Below are positions 1 to 8,897 of a stretch of DNA of 64,000 nt, one piece after another. The notes beneath the pieces are model-generated. The model had not been told where the DNA came from, searched no databases, and saw nothing but the letters and a program-made list of their open reading frames with translations. Origin of the DNA: Phycisphaerales bacterium (GTDB lineage Bacteria; Planctomycetota; Phycisphaerae; UBA1845; UTPLA1). Every line of letters begins with the position of its first letter. The stretch's first letter is position 1. Where the stretch lies: NCBI GenBank assembly GCA_020639075.1, contig JACKHI010000001.1, positions 1,736,001 through 1,800,000 of the forward strand. The letters run 5' to 3'. A program made the position numbers and the translations under genes.

Positions 1-1
1 C

Positions 2-1045
2 GCCGTCTTCATGACGCGCCGCCCAGACGGTCGCTTCGAAGTCGCCATCGATCTCCCGCCGGGCGACTACGAATACAAATTCACCCGCGGCGGCTGGCCC
101 AGCGTCGAAAAATCCGAGTCCAACGGCGATGTCCAGAACCGCAAACTCAAGGTCATCGGCGACGCCACAGTCGAAGTCACGATCGCCAACTGGGCGGGCC
201 TCGAACCCGAAAGAAAATCGACTGTCACTGGCGAACTGCGCTTTCATCGGGACATGAAGTCCAAGCACCTCGCCAACGCGCGGACGATCGCCGTCTTGCT
301 GCCGCCCGACTACGACAAGAACAAAGACGCTCGCTACCCTGTCTTCTACATGCACGACGGCCAGAATCTCTTCGATGCAGCGACGTCCGCGTTCGGTGTC
401 GAATGGCAAGCCGACGAAGCGGCGGATCGCCTGATTCGCGAGAAGAAGATCGAGCCGATCATCATCGTCGGTATCTACAACACACCCGCGCGCACCGACG
501 AGTACACGCCCGATCGCGACACCGAGCGGGATGCCGGCGGCCAGGGCGACGAATACGCCAAATTCATCATCGAAGAACTCAAGCCGATGATCGACGAGAC
601 CTACCGCACGAAACCTGATCGCGACAACACGGCCATCGGCGGAAGCTCACTGGGCGGCCTTATCTCCCTCCACATCGCAATGGAGCATCCCGATGTCTTC
701 AGCAAGTGCGCCGCCGTTTCACCAACGCTCATGTGGGAGGATTCGGCAATCCTGAAGCGCATTCGCGAAAAGAAGGCCGCCCCGCTCAAGCGGATCCGCC
801 TTTGGTTCGACATGGGCTCAAAGGAAGGTAAGCAGATCGATTTCTACTCGTCTGCGATGAAGTACACGGACCGACTCGAAGCGATGCTCAAAAAAGCCAA
901 ACGGAAGCCCGACGTGGACTACAAGTACATGAAGGTCGACGACGGCGAACACAACGAAGCCAGCTGGGCAAAGCGCTTCGATCAGATTCTGCTGTTCTTA
1001 TTCCCGGCGAATATGCGGGAGGCGGCGAACGCCGACGATGCATAA
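2..1045 (+). CDS. Putative esterase with N-terminal carbohydrate-binding-like domain, 5' end missing
   Basis: The frame is open from base 2, so the gene begins upstream of the window and the first ATG (base 11) need not be the start. The visible N-terminus (about residues 1-55) has the sequence style of CBM48/AMPK-type glycogen-binding beta-sandwich domains (a PPGDYEYKF segment). It is followed by an alpha/beta-hydrolase domain of the enterochelin-esterase/esterase-D family: YMHDGQNLF at about residue 115, the nucleophile elbow GSSLGG with Ser213 counted from the first ATG, and a likely catalytic His in DGEHNE near residue 314. The role is probably ester hydrolysis, substrate unknown. Its last 48 bases overlap the 3' end of the convergent sugar-dehydrogenase gene. 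Confidence 0.85.
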   Translation, partial: AVFMTRRPDGRFEVAIDLPPGDYEYKFTRGGWPSVEKSESNGDVQNRKLKVIGDATVEVTIANWAGLEPERKSTVTGELRFHRDMKSKHLANARTIAVLLPPDYDKNKDARYPVFYMHDGQNLFDAATSAFGVEWQADEAADRLIREKKIEPIIIVGIYNTPARTDEYTPDRDTERDAGGQGDEYAKFIIEELKPMIDETYRTKPDRDNTAIGGSSLGGLISLHIAMEHPDVFSKCAAVSPTLMWEDSAILKRIREKKAAPLKRIRLWFDMGSKEGKQIDFYSSAMKYTDRLEAMLKKAKRKPDVDYKYMKVDDGEHNEASWAKRFDQILLFLFPANMREAANADDA

Positions 1046-2317
1046 GAACGTTGCGGCAAGAAAAAACGGCGCCCCTGCCGCGCATCCGCCTGGCGAGACG
1101 GAGTCGGGTCCGCCTCCGCCGTCGGATCCGCTATCGCCGTTGTCGCTCCCATCTCCGACGTTATCCGGTACGTTTTCCGGATCAATCGCAATCAATCCCG
1201 ATACATCCTCCCCGTACCGAATCCGCATCACGCGTCCACCAATCAATTCGCAGTAATACAACGCACCGTCCGGCCCCTGCACAAGATCCACCGGCCCGCC
1301 TTGCACATCCGCAAACAGCTCGTGACTCACGACGCTGTTTCCGCTGAGCACCACACGATAGATCCGTTCCAGCGAATACTCCACGTGAAACAGATTTCCC
1401 GCATACTCCGCAGGCAGATTTGAACCCGAGTAATACACAATCCCGCACGGCGCAGAGCCCTCATCGTGGTACGTGTAAATCGGATCCGTATATGCGTCGG
1501 CTGATGTCGAACCGCCGCTGAATCCCTCGACCACGGGCCAGCCGTGATTCGCGCCGCGCGCAACGAGATTGATCTCCTCGCGACGAACGAATCCGTCCGA
1601 ACCGACGTCGATCGAAAACAGACGCCCGTCCGGCGCAAAACAGAATCGAAACGGATTACGAAAGCCCATCGCCCAGATGGCACGCGACGCCCCCGTGGGC
1701 GTGGCAAACGGATTGTCCGCCGGCGTATCGCCGTCCGGCGTGATGCGAGAGATTTTCCCCGCCAGTGTATTCAATGATTGCGCGTTGTCGCGCTGCGTGT
1801 TGTCGCCGATGGAGAAGTAGAGCATGCCATCCGGCCCGAACGCCATCCCGCCGCCGTTGTGAAACGCCCCGCCCGTCGGGAGGCTTCGCTTCAGAACAGT
1901 CCGGTCTTGGCCCACGCGACCGTTGTAGCGAAAGCGCAATATCTCCTGCTCTTCCGGCGTCACTGTCGCGAAGGCATACACGAATCCGTCGCGTTCGAAG
2001 TTCGGCGAGACGGCGAGCCCAAGCAGTCCGCTCTCAAAGAAGTCATGAACCTGGATGTCGGCGAACGAGTCAGTCAGCACCCGCCCACGGTCCACTATTC
2101 GGATACTTCCTGATCGTTCGCCGACAAACAAGCGGCCGTCGGGAGCAAACGCAAGCGCCACGGGACTCTCGAGGCCTGTTGCAAAGACCTCGACGACGAA
2201 CCCGGGCGGCGCCGACTCGGCGGCGTCAAGAGCCGAAACGCCGCACAAACCAAGAACGACCGCAAGTACCAGGTCTATTCGAATTCCGTTTCGCCCAACC
2301 ACGATCCGCCTCCGCAC
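998..2317 (-). CDS. Secreted PQQ-dependent glucose/sorbosone dehydrogenase family protein (GSDH)
   Basis: About 439 residues. After a hydrophobic N-terminal signal (LVLAVVLGLCGVSAL) the body is a six-bladed beta-propeller of the GSDH family. Visible hallmarks are FAPDGRLFVGERSGSI, FHNGGGMAFGPDGMLY, GDNTQRDNAQ, WAMGFRNPFRF and the repeated PDG turns. Family members oxidise sugars with PQQ outside the cytoplasm, although many planctomycete members are uncharacterised. The C-terminus is unusual: a Gly/Asp/Ser-rich linker, then a short Cys-containing segment (GGCAAG), a hydrophobic stretch and a basic end (VRRLPHIRRE), which resembles a tripartite CTERM sorting or anchor signal. I chose GTG 2317. 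TTG 2332 is also possible, and neither has a clear ribosome-binding site. Confidence 0.85.
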   Translation of the reverse strand: MRRRIVVGRNGIRIDLVLAVVLGLCGVSALDAAESAPPGFVVEVFATGLESPVALAFAPDGRLFVGERSGSIRIVDRGRVLTDSFADIQVHDFFESGLLGLAVSPNFERDGFVYAFATVTPEEQEILRFRYNGRVGQDRTVLKRSLPTGGAFHNGGGMAFGPDGMLYFSIGDNTQRDNAQSLNTLAGKISRITPDGDTPADNPFATPTGASRAIWAMGFRNPFRFCFAPDGRLFSIDVGSDGFVRREEINLVARGANHGWPVVEGFSGGSTSADAYTDPIYTYHDEGSAPCGIVYYSGSNLPAEYAGNLFHVEYSLERIYRVVLSGNSVVSHELFADVQGGPVDLVQGPDGALYYCELIGGRVMRIRYGEDVSGLIAIDPENVPDNVGDGSDNGDSGSDGGGGPDSVSPGGCAAGAPFFLAATFLCIVGVRRLPHIRRE

Positions 2318-2344
2318 AGTGCGCCATGCCAATCAATCCCGTAG

Positions 2345-2363
2345 GTCGGGTCATCGACCCGAC
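2345..2363. repeat. Perfect inverted repeat, 7-bp arms
   Basis: GTCGGGT and ACCCGAC flank a 5-base loop. It lies in the 368-base gap (2318-2685) between two minus-strand genes and is the first of several hairpins there. It is not followed by a T-run on either strand, so it is more likely a dispersed palindromic repeat than a terminator. Confidence 0.6.
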
Positions 2364-2382
2364 AGTTCCCAGCGCACCGGGT

Positions 2383-2405
2383 GGCACTGCTCTATGAGCA
2401 GTGCC
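2383..2405. repeat. Perfect inverted repeat, 10-bp arms
   Basis: GGCACTGCTC and GAGCAGTGCC surround a 3-base loop. The motif next to a GGGTGGCAC sequence resembles short dispersed hairpin repeats I associate with planctomycete intergenic DNA. Copy number cannot be checked from one window. Confidence 0.7.
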
Positions 2406-2547
2406 GCAACGAGCGAACCACGTCGTATCGTGACGACTCAAATCGCGACCAACGACTCCACGGAAAGCACACCGACAAACACGAGTCACGTTGGCGTGTT
2501 CCTGTCGTTTGAGCATCCCGACACAACGCACATTCGCTGGTATCGCC

Positions 2548-2670
2548 GGGTGCCATGCCGACCCTCAAAGGGGAGCATGCCAACCAGACATTTCAATTCG
2601 AACCTCCCCGAAATCGCTCGTCAGTACCGCGGGCCTCACATGCTTGCCTAGAACGGCAAGCATGGCACCC
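2548..2670. repeat. MITE-like element bounded by 11-bp terminal inverted repeats
   Basis: GGGTGCCATGC at 2548-2558 is the exact reverse complement of GCATGGCACCC at 2660-2670, giving a 123-base unit with no coding capacity. A second nested palindrome, ATGCTTGCC/GGCAAGCAT, sits at 2640-2663 near the right end. The structure suits a small non-autonomous repeat. There is no obvious target-site duplication. Confidence 0.5.
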
Positions 2671-2685
2671 GCCACCCGCGCAGGA

Positions 2686-3891
2686 TCACGAAAACAGCGC
2701 CGATCCGAGATTCTCATCAAACGTCTCGCCCTCGATCTTGAACACCGGATCCGGATTGAACCCGAGCCAGTCTCGAATGCACGACGCGAAGACCGCTCGG
2801 AAGTCAACGTAGTACGGCAACGATCCCTCGTTGAGATCCGCCGTCGAAACCGCCTGCCCCTTCAACCCGCCGCTCACGCCGTTGCCCACGACGATCATAT
2901 GGCCGCCGTAGCCATGATCCGTCCCCGGGCTGCCGTTTTCGCCGTTGCGCCGGCCGAACTCACTGTAGAACACGACTGTCGTGCGATCGCGCATCCCCAA
3001 CGCATCCATGTCGGCCATGAACTGCTGGAACTCCGTATCGATCCGCGGGAACAGCGTCGCATTCGCATTCGCCTGCGAGGCGTGCGTGTCGAACCCGCCG
3101 TAACGCAACTTGATGATCTGCGTTCCCAAATCCGCCGACGCCAGCTGCGCCGCACGATAGAACTCACCCCGCGCATCGCCCGTCGACGTGAACCCCTCGG
3201 TCCGTGCTCGTAGATCCGCGCCGAGCTGGTTGATGCGCATGTATGTCTCACGCACCGCCTTCTCCGCATTGCTTCCGCCGGTCTTCAGCGCCGCCAACCG
3301 GCCGAAGGCCTCCTGCGCCGCCTTGCGATAGGTGTTATCCGGATAACCGTATTGCGTCGGGTTGCCGATCGTCTGCGTATCCAGCACGCCGAACGGCTCG
3401 TCGAAATACGTCTTCCGCAGCCGCTCGTACCACGACGCGGATGTCGCCGCCGGAGACGACAGGTCGCGAACGCCGAATTTGAAAATCTCCTGACTCTCAA
3501 AGTGCGAACCGTTGCCGTCCGGATACGCAACCTGCTGTACGACGGCCACGTTCCCCGCCAGATACTCGCTCGCAATGTACGAGAACTGATTGTTGATGCC
3601 GTAATCCGTGTTCCCCGGAATCAGCGTCAGTTCCGAGGCCGGCATTGCCAGCTGCGGTCGCTTGCTCAGATACGCGCTGTTGTTGTGCGGCACCAGGAAA
3701 CTCAGCGAGTCGAATCCGCCCGCCAGTTCGCAGAGCACGAGCAGATTGCCCGTCCCGCCCGCCGATTGCGCAAATGTCGATGCGACCCTCGCGAACAGTG
3801 CGTCGCCGATCGCCATCGCGCCGACCGCCGCACCGCCCGATTTCAAGAAAGCCCGTCGATTCAGTCGAAGCCATTCCTTGCAGCCGTTCAT
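2686..3891 (-). CDS. DUF1501 family protein, Tat-exported
   Basis: 401 residues from ATG 3891, which has a good GGAGGGA ribosome-binding site upstream. An in-frame ATG at 3933 lacks one. The N-terminus carries a twin-arginine signal (LNRRAFLKSGGAAVGAMAIG), so export of a folded protein is expected. The body matches DUF1501, a sulfatase/alkaline-phosphatase-like family: LLVLCELAGGFDSL near the start, LRYGGFDTH, and the conserved TVVFYSEFGRR with TDHGYGGHM. The biochemical function of DUF1501 is unproven. The gene follows the DUF1800 gene by 118 bases on the same strand, the usual pairing in planctomycetes and many other bacteria, so the two products probably act together at the cell surface. 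Confidence 0.9.
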   Translation of the reverse strand: MNGCKEWLRLNRRAFLKSGGAAVGAMAIGDALFARVASTFAQSAGGTGNLLVLCELAGGFDSLSFLVPHNNSAYLSKRPQLAMPASELTLIPGNTDYGINNQFSYIASEYLAGNVAVVQQVAYPDGNGSHFESQEIFKFGVRDLSSPAATSASWYERLRKTYFDEPFGVLDTQTIGNPTQYGYPDNTYRKAAQEAFGRLAALKTGGSNAEKAVRETYMRINQLGADLRARTEGFTSTGDARGEFYRAAQLASADLGTQIIKLRYGGFDTHASQANANATLFPRIDTEFQQFMADMDALGMRDRTTVVFYSEFGRRNGENGSPGTDHGYGGHMIVVGNGVSGGLKGQAVSTADLNEGSLPYYVDFRAVFASCIRDWLGFNPDPVFKIEGETFDENLGSALFS

Positions 3892-4009
3892 ATCCGTTCC
3901 CTCCGATGCGTCGCACACTCGCGTGCGCGTCAATTGGCTCTTGGTTCAGTATTGAATGTCTTGAAGAAAACTCGTCCCGAGATCGTCTATCGCATGCCGC
4001 CGGCCGGCC

Positions 4010-5548
4010 TCAACGGCCCGCCACGCGTTCATCCATCGCCATCAGACGAATCATCTCGCGTACATGCTGAGGTTGACGCTCCGGATCCTCGAGATGGAAT
4101 GCGAGATAGCCGTTCTGATCGAGCACTTCGACGTAGATCGCGACTTCGTCCTCGCTCAGCGTCAGATGGAACACATCCGCGATCGCATTGACCATCTGCT
4201 CGCGCACGTCGCGCTGATCCCATTGCGAGACATCAGGCAACAAGTGATATGGCAAGCCCGCCGTCCGATTTGGACCGAAGTCCATAAAGCGTCCCAGCGC
4301 ATCGACGCGGTTGAGCACCCACTGATCTTCGAGCCACGCGTCGTCTTCGGCCCAGCCTTCGACGCCCGGCGGATTCATCAACTCCTGGCCCGCGTCGCGC
4401 AAATCGTTCACAAGCCGATCCAACAGGAATCCCTGCGAGTCCTCCGACGACATATGCATGTCCAGCGTACGCGCGAATCCGACCCAGTGCTCGACAGGCG
4501 ACGCGATCTGGTTGTTTCGCGCGTCTTCGGAGAAGAACGCCTCCGACTGAAGCAGCGTGCGCACCAGCGGTTCGATCTCAAACCCGCTCTCCACGAACAT
4601 ATCCGCCAGCGCCTGCACCGTCGCATCCGTCGGATGATCGTGGACGAAGCACTTAAACAGATTCCTCGCGACGTATTGCGCCGCCTCCGGCTGCGCAAGC
4701 GTCAGATCGATAACAGTCTCGTAGTTGTAATTCTCCGGCGCCGCACGTCCCGGGAAGATCGACTTCGGCGTCTCATCATGCTTGAAAATGTCGAACACCG
4801 GCCGACGCGGCTCGCCGTTGTCGCGAATCAGCAGTGTCCCAGTAAACGCCCGCGCGCCTTCCTTGATGTCGTCTTCCGTGTAAAGCACGTCGCGGCCGAG
4901 CGTGAAAAGCTCCCAAAACTCCCGCGCGTAATTCTCATTCGGGTTGTCCTTCGGGCTGTTGCCGCCGTCCAGCCAGACCAGCATGAGCGGATCCAGCGTC
5001 AGCGCTTCCAGAAACTCCTTGTAGTTGCCGAGCGCGTTCGCACGCAGCATCTGCCAGTGCAATACGGCCAACGCATCGTCCGCGCCCGACACGACGCGCC
5101 GCGATGTCGCAAAGCGATCGTGCCAGAACATCGCCATTCGCTCATGCAGCGGATTGGGTCCCTCGACCATGTGCACGAGCCATCGCTTGGGCATGTTGGA
5201 TTCGTACGTATCGGCAAGCGTCGTCACGGCCGCGGGTTCGGGCTTCGTCGCGATCAAGTCTTCGACGGCCTGCGTCAACCCGAGATTGACGACTTCCTGC
5301 ACACGCTCCGGCGTCCCGCCGAATGCAGCTCGCCGCAGTAGATGCCACGCCTCGTCCGCGTTGATGTCATCCTTGTACGCCTTCAGCGACTGCGCCTTCG
5401 GGGACTCGCCCGGTCCGCCGCCGTCGACGCCGGGAATCAACCCATCGATCCCGCCGCCTTCGCAGCCGCTGTCAACACCGCATCCCGTCGCCAACGCAAC
5501 GCAACTGAACAACGCAAGCAATCGCCATTTTCGTTTGTCGCCAGACAT
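4010..5548 (-). CDS. DUF1800 family lipoprotein
   Basis: 512 residues. The N-terminus is a lipoprotein signal peptide with lipobox LATGC (Cys23), followed by a Gly-rich linker. The DUF1800 body starts at about residue 60 and shows the family hallmarks: AWHLLRRAAFGGTPE, MAMFWHDRFATS, PLMLVWLDGGNS, NPNENYAREFWELFTLG and EGARAFTGTL. DUF1800 function is not established. The consistent neighbour is a DUF1501 gene, as here. The C-terminal end has a metal-free helical look (VREMIRLMAMDERVAGR). Confidence 0.92.
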   Translation of the reverse strand: MSGDKRKWRLLALFSCVALATGCGVDSGCEGGGIDGLIPGVDGGGPGESPKAQSLKAYKDDINADEAWHLLRRAAFGGTPERVQEVVNLGLTQAVEDLIATKPEPAAVTTLADTYESNMPKRWLVHMVEGPNPLHERMAMFWHDRFATSRRVVSGADDALAVLHWQMLRANALGNYKEFLEALTLDPLMLVWLDGGNSPKDNPNENYAREFWELFTLGRDVLYTEDDIKEGARAFTGTLLIRDNGEPRRPVFDIFKHDETPKSIFPGRAAPENYNYETVIDLTLAQPEAAQYVARNLFKCFVHDHPTDATVQALADMFVESGFEIEPLVRTLLQSEAFFSEDARNNQIASPVEHWVGFARTLDMHMSSEDSQGFLLDRLVNDLRDAGQELMNPPGVEGWAEDDAWLEDQWVLNRVDALGRFMDFGPNRTAGLPYHLLPDVSQWDQRDVREQMVNAIADVFHLTLSEDEVAIYVEVLDQNGYLAFHLEDPERQPQHVREMIRLMAMDERVAGR

Positions 5549-5975
5549 TGACCGACCATCCCCTTGTCATCCCCGGATCCATCCGGGGCGCACGCGTACC
5601 ACCGACAGCGCCGCCGCTGCCCTGGCATCGAGTGCCGACAGTCGCCTCGTTCAACGCGCACGATCCGACGTCGCGGCACGCTGGGCCGATTGTGGACCCT
5701 TATTCGGTTCTGGCTGGCTCCATTGAAAATCTGCTTGCACCGCGGATGGGAATCTCGCCGTACCCCTATGACTTACGTTTCATCCACAGCACACGCAAAC
5801 AAATTCCTCCGCAAAGTCCCCAATCGTTACGCTCGCATCAATCCCCCCAACTTCCCCGACAGCGCATAAAAAAAAGCCCCGGACACATCTGTCCGAGGCT
5901 TCGTTCGATATCAAATCGACTGTTGAACTTGAATCGCGAGCCGCATTCCCGGCACGCTCCGACAGCGTTCGACGA
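5549..5975. other. Intergenic region with one palindrome and one terminator
   Basis: 427 bases without a convincing gene. CCCCGGAT/ATCCGGGG at 5571-5588 is a perfect 8-bp-arm palindrome just upstream of the DUF1800 start. The segment 5868-5901 is the terminator of the VOC gene. Nothing else stands out. Confidence 0.6.
5868..5901 (-). terminator. Rho-independent terminator of the VOC gene
   Basis: On the minus strand a 12-bp stem with one mismatch (5874-5885 with 5890-5901) closes a 4-base loop and runs into a tract of eight T (5868-5875 as A on the plus strand). It lies about 75 bases after the VOC stop codon. Confidence 0.85.
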
Positions 5976-6464
5976 TCAGCCGCCGCAATTGCCCATGTTC
6001 GCGAACGCCTTCTGCATACGCGCCGGCATTTCCTCCGGCGGTACGTCCTCGATATGCGTCGCCATGCCCCATTCGTGGCCGAACGGGTCCTTCAGCTTCC
6101 CATAACGATCACCCCAGAAGGCGTCCATCGGCGGCATGATCGTCGTCGCCCCGGCGTCCGTCGCCTTCTTGAACGCCGCGTCGACATCCGGCACGTAGAG
6201 ATGCACCGTGACGGCCGACCCGCCCAGCGTCGCGGGCGACTTCGGCATACCGTCACCGGGCCACTCCTCCGCAATCATCAGGCGGCTGTCGCCGATCTTG
6301 ATTTCCGCATGCATCACGCTCTTGCCGTCGGGTCCTGGCATCCGCAGGATCTCTTCCGCCCCGAACGCCTTCTTGTAAAAGTCAATCGCCGCCGCCGCGC
6401 CCTTCACGATGATGTGAGGCGTGATCGTGTGAAACCCCTCCGGAATCGGGTTTGCTTTGGACAT
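5976..6464 (-). CDS. VOC-superfamily (PhnB-like glyoxalase/bleomycin-resistance fold) protein
   Basis: 162 residues with two beta-alpha-beta-beta-beta units. The opening (HTITPHIIVKGAAAAIDFYKKAFG) and DPFGHEWG near residue 130 are characteristic of the PhnB-like branch of the VOC superfamily, and ILRMPGPDGKSVMHAEIKI forms the middle. Family members bind metal or small hydrophobic ligands, and the actual substrate cannot be predicted. It is transcribed after the DUF1579 gene (54-base gap), so the two may be co-transcribed. Confidence 0.88.
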   Translation of the reverse strand: MSKANPIPEGFHTITPHIIVKGAAAAIDFYKKAFGAEEILRMPGPDGKSVMHAEIKIGDSRLMIAEEWPGDGMPKSPATLGGSAVTVHLYVPDVDAAFKKATDAGATTIMPPMDAFWGDRYGKLKDPFGHEWGMATHIEDVPPEEMPARMQKAFANMGNCGG

Positions 6465-6518
6465 ACTTCTCGTCTCCCGTCGTCTTGTTCACTCTTCAGC
6501 GCGGCCGAACGCTCGACC

Positions 6519-7160
6519 TTACTTGCGCGCGTATTCGATCTCGATGACCTTGAAATCCGGGCCGACCGCCAGATCGAAAATCTCGAACTTGTGATGGTCC
6601 TTGTCGATAATCGTCGTGCGATAATTCACGTGTCGCCCGAGGATGCCGATCGCAGGCTCATCCATTTCGCCGTAGTAATTGAACACGTTGTTCTTGCCGT
6701 CCTTGCCCGGCTGCTGTGTGCCTTTCATCGTGTAGATGTGCGTGTCCATCGTCGACGTCCACGTTCCCTCGAACACGCCGCGCGTGTTGTTGTAGCCCTG
6801 CATGCCGATGCCCTCGTACGGCATCCCCATCATGTTTGACTTGAACTCTTCCAGAAGAAATCGACCGCCCAATACCGATTTGATCGTCGACGTCCCCGGC
6901 GATTCCATCGGCGGTTGCCCCGGCATGTGCCACACGCGCATCGTCAGGTTCCATTCTCCGACAAAGTGCTTGAGCTGCTCGTGATGCTCCGACACTTCCA
7001 TCATTTTCATGCAGGCTTCCATCGCCTTGATTGCTTCCGGCGACATTCCCGCCGTCGGGTCCGTCGGCTTCTTTTCCTCGTCGCCCGACCGAACCGTGTT
7101 TGCCAGGGCCAATACCGTCACGCCGGCAACTAACGCAAGAACGAACAATCGCTTTTTCAC
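6519..7160 (-). CDS. DUF1579 family secreted protein
   Basis: 213 residues with a classical signal peptide (KKRLFVLALVAGVTVLALA). The mature part matches DUF1579: HFVGEWNLTMRVW, GTSTIKSVLGGRFLLEEF, MPYEGIGMQGYNNT and the repeated strand pattern ending VIEIEYARK. DUF1579 proteins are lipocalin-like beta-barrels of unknown ligand. Upstream of the mature domain there is a Met/Lys-rich helical segment (about residues 40-60). Confidence 0.88.
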   Translation of the reverse strand: MKKRLFVLALVAGVTVLALANTVRSGDEEKKPTDPTAGMSPEAIKAMEACMKMMEVSEHHEQLKHFVGEWNLTMRVWHMPGQPPMESPGTSTIKSVLGGRFLLEEFKSNMMGMPYEGIGMQGYNNTRGVFEGTWTSTMDTHIYTMKGTQQPGKDGKNNVFNYYGEMDEPAIGILGRHVNYRTTIIDKDHHKFEIFDLAVGPDFKVIEIEYARK

Positions 7161-7292
7161 TGGATCACTCCCGTACTCGTCTATCGAAGTCAGTAGACCT
7201 GCAACGCCCTCGCAACGCCGTCGTCACGCGACTCGCAGGCAAAACGCGACACAGGTTCCGCGCAACATGCGGTTTCGCGCAATAAATTTGCT

Positions 7293-8897
7293 CTACTGCT
7301 CGGTTTCCTTCGACGTATCCGCTGAAGACTCCGCCTCAGCCCCCGACGCGCCCGTTGGTGTCTCCGCGGCCCTGCGGATCAAACCCTGAAGTGTAACTCG
7401 ATTCCCCCACGTGAAAAACCGCTCCGCCTTGTCCCAGTCCTCACCCCGGCCCCAGCCGCAGCTCGCCAGACGCAGCCGAGTCCGATTCGGACCGCGCGGC
7501 TCAAACGTCGTGACGCCCCACGACTGCTCCGCCACGCCGACGGCCGCCTTCGCGCCCTCCGGCGCCGTGAATCGCCCCGAGTACATCCGCCCCGGCTCGT
7601 ACGCCAGAATCTGATGCACTATCGTCCCGGGCCCGCCGATCCCCGCAGCCTTGTCGTAATTCGTCTTGATCGTCCCGCCGACACGGAAATCGACTTCGCA
7701 GACCGGCACCATCCACGACTCGATCCCCGCCTTTGTCGTGAATAGATCCCACATAGCCTCGACCGGCATGTCGACGTCGCAGATCCATCGCAGCGTTCGT
7801 GACTCCGAGGGCTCGACCTTCTTCCCACTGAAATGAGCGAACAGCATGTTCAGATACTGCGGATTCGCCTTCTCGAAATAGTCGTACGCGTTCTTCCACT
7901 CGTCGTTTTTGTCCGACCAGCCCATTGTGCACAGTCGCAATCGCGTCGCGTCCCGTCCCTCGGGCGACATCCGATACACCGCCCACGTTCCGCCGCTTTG
8001 CACGTCTGGGAATTTGTCCGGCGCGCTGCCTGTCACGCCCAGCATGCGCTCCGTGGCAAACGTCATGACACGGTTCTTCGCCGCCGGCCAGATCGCGTAC
8101 TTCCCGCCCGGCTTCAATTCGATATTCGGTTCGCCGCGACCGCCCATGAAGCGCTTCATGCCCTCGGATGTCGCCAAAACGCTCCACACGTCCGCGACAC
8201 TCGCCGGCAAGACGATCTCGAACGACTGCCATCGTGGCTCACCGTCGTTCGACCGCGCGACGACCGGTCCGTCATCCCATTCCTTGATCGCGACATTCGG
8301 CGCCGGCTGTCGAAGCGCTGCACCGCGTTCAGCGAACGTCTTCGCCATGTTGCTCGCCACATTGGGCCAAGCCTTCTCGAAATACGCGTAATTCCGATCC
8401 CAGATGTCGCCGCTCCCGAAACCGCAATGCGTGATCGTCACTTCCGTGTACCCGACGCCGATCTCGTTCATCTCCACCATCACGCGCGTCAGGATTCCCG
8501 CATCCCGAAGTTCCGGAATGCTCGGCGGACTTGTCCACTCGAAACACAACAACTCATAGGGCACAAAAGTCAGCAGCTTGCAGCCCTCGGAGCCGCGCGA
8601 CCCGGCTGGTGCGTCCAGACGCATATGGAGCTCCCACGCCCCACCGACCTTCAACTCGAGCGTCGATCCCTGCGCAAAGAAACTCGCGAGCCCCTCGGAC
8701 GTCGTCCATGCCCACCAGACGTCATACACCGACGCCGGCACAACCTGTCGCACAACCAGTGACCGTTCGGTCAGCGCATCCGGCAGACTCGGCGCCGCCT
8801 CGCCATCAGAGGCTGACGCGGATCGCAGCGCACTGACTACACTGATTAGCGCAAAACCGACGACGACACACCGACGCTGCGAAGAGCGATCAAACAT
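7293..8897 (-). CDS. Exported protein with three tandem SRPBCC/AHSA1 domains
   Basis: 534 residues from ATG 8897, which has GAGG 6 bases upstream. A GTG at 8909 is an alternative. A hydrophobic signal (VVVGFALISVVSALRSASA) precedes three START-like helix-grip domains at about residues 40-190, 215-370 and 375-515. Each has the same opening phrase (PASVYDVWWAWTTSEGL, PASVADVWSVLATSEGM, PVEAMWDLFTTKAGI) and an ending with a TRLRL strand followed by GWG or GWS and a YFEKA/FFTWG helix. AHSA1-type domains form hydrophobic ligand pockets. Three in one exported chain is unusual and suggests internal duplication. Confidence 0.88.
   Translation of the reverse strand: MFDRSSQRRCVVVGFALISVVSALRSASASDGEAAPSLPDALTERSLVVRQVVPASVYDVWWAWTTSEGLASFFAQGSTLELKVGGAWELHMRLDAPAGSRGSEGCKLLTFVPYELLCFEWTSPPSIPELRDAGILTRVMVEMNEIGVGYTEVTITHCGFGSGDIWDRNYAYFEKAWPNVASNMAKTFAERGAALRQPAPNVAIKEWDDGPVVARSNDGEPRWQSFEIVLPASVADVWSVLATSEGMKRFMGGRGEPNIELKPGGKYAIWPAAKNRVMTFATERMLGVTGSAPDKFPDVQSGGTWAVYRMSPEGRDATRLRLCTMGWSDKNDEWKNAYDYFEKANPQYLNMLFAHFSGKKVEPSESRTLRWICDVDMPVEAMWDLFTTKAGIESWMVPVCEVDFRVGGTIKTNYDKAAGIGGPGTIVHQILAYEPGRMYSGRFTAPEGAKAAVGVAEQSWGVTTFEPRGPNRTRLRLASCGWGRGEDWDKAERFFTWGNRVTLQGLIRRAAETPTGASGAEAESSADTSKETEQ

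Noticed and set aside
4064..5341. Long plus-strand open frame (425 codons) opposite the DUF1800 gene
   Set aside because: It is the antisense shadow of a clear gene in GC-rich DNA; the sequence is Arg/His/Leu-rich and has no motif.
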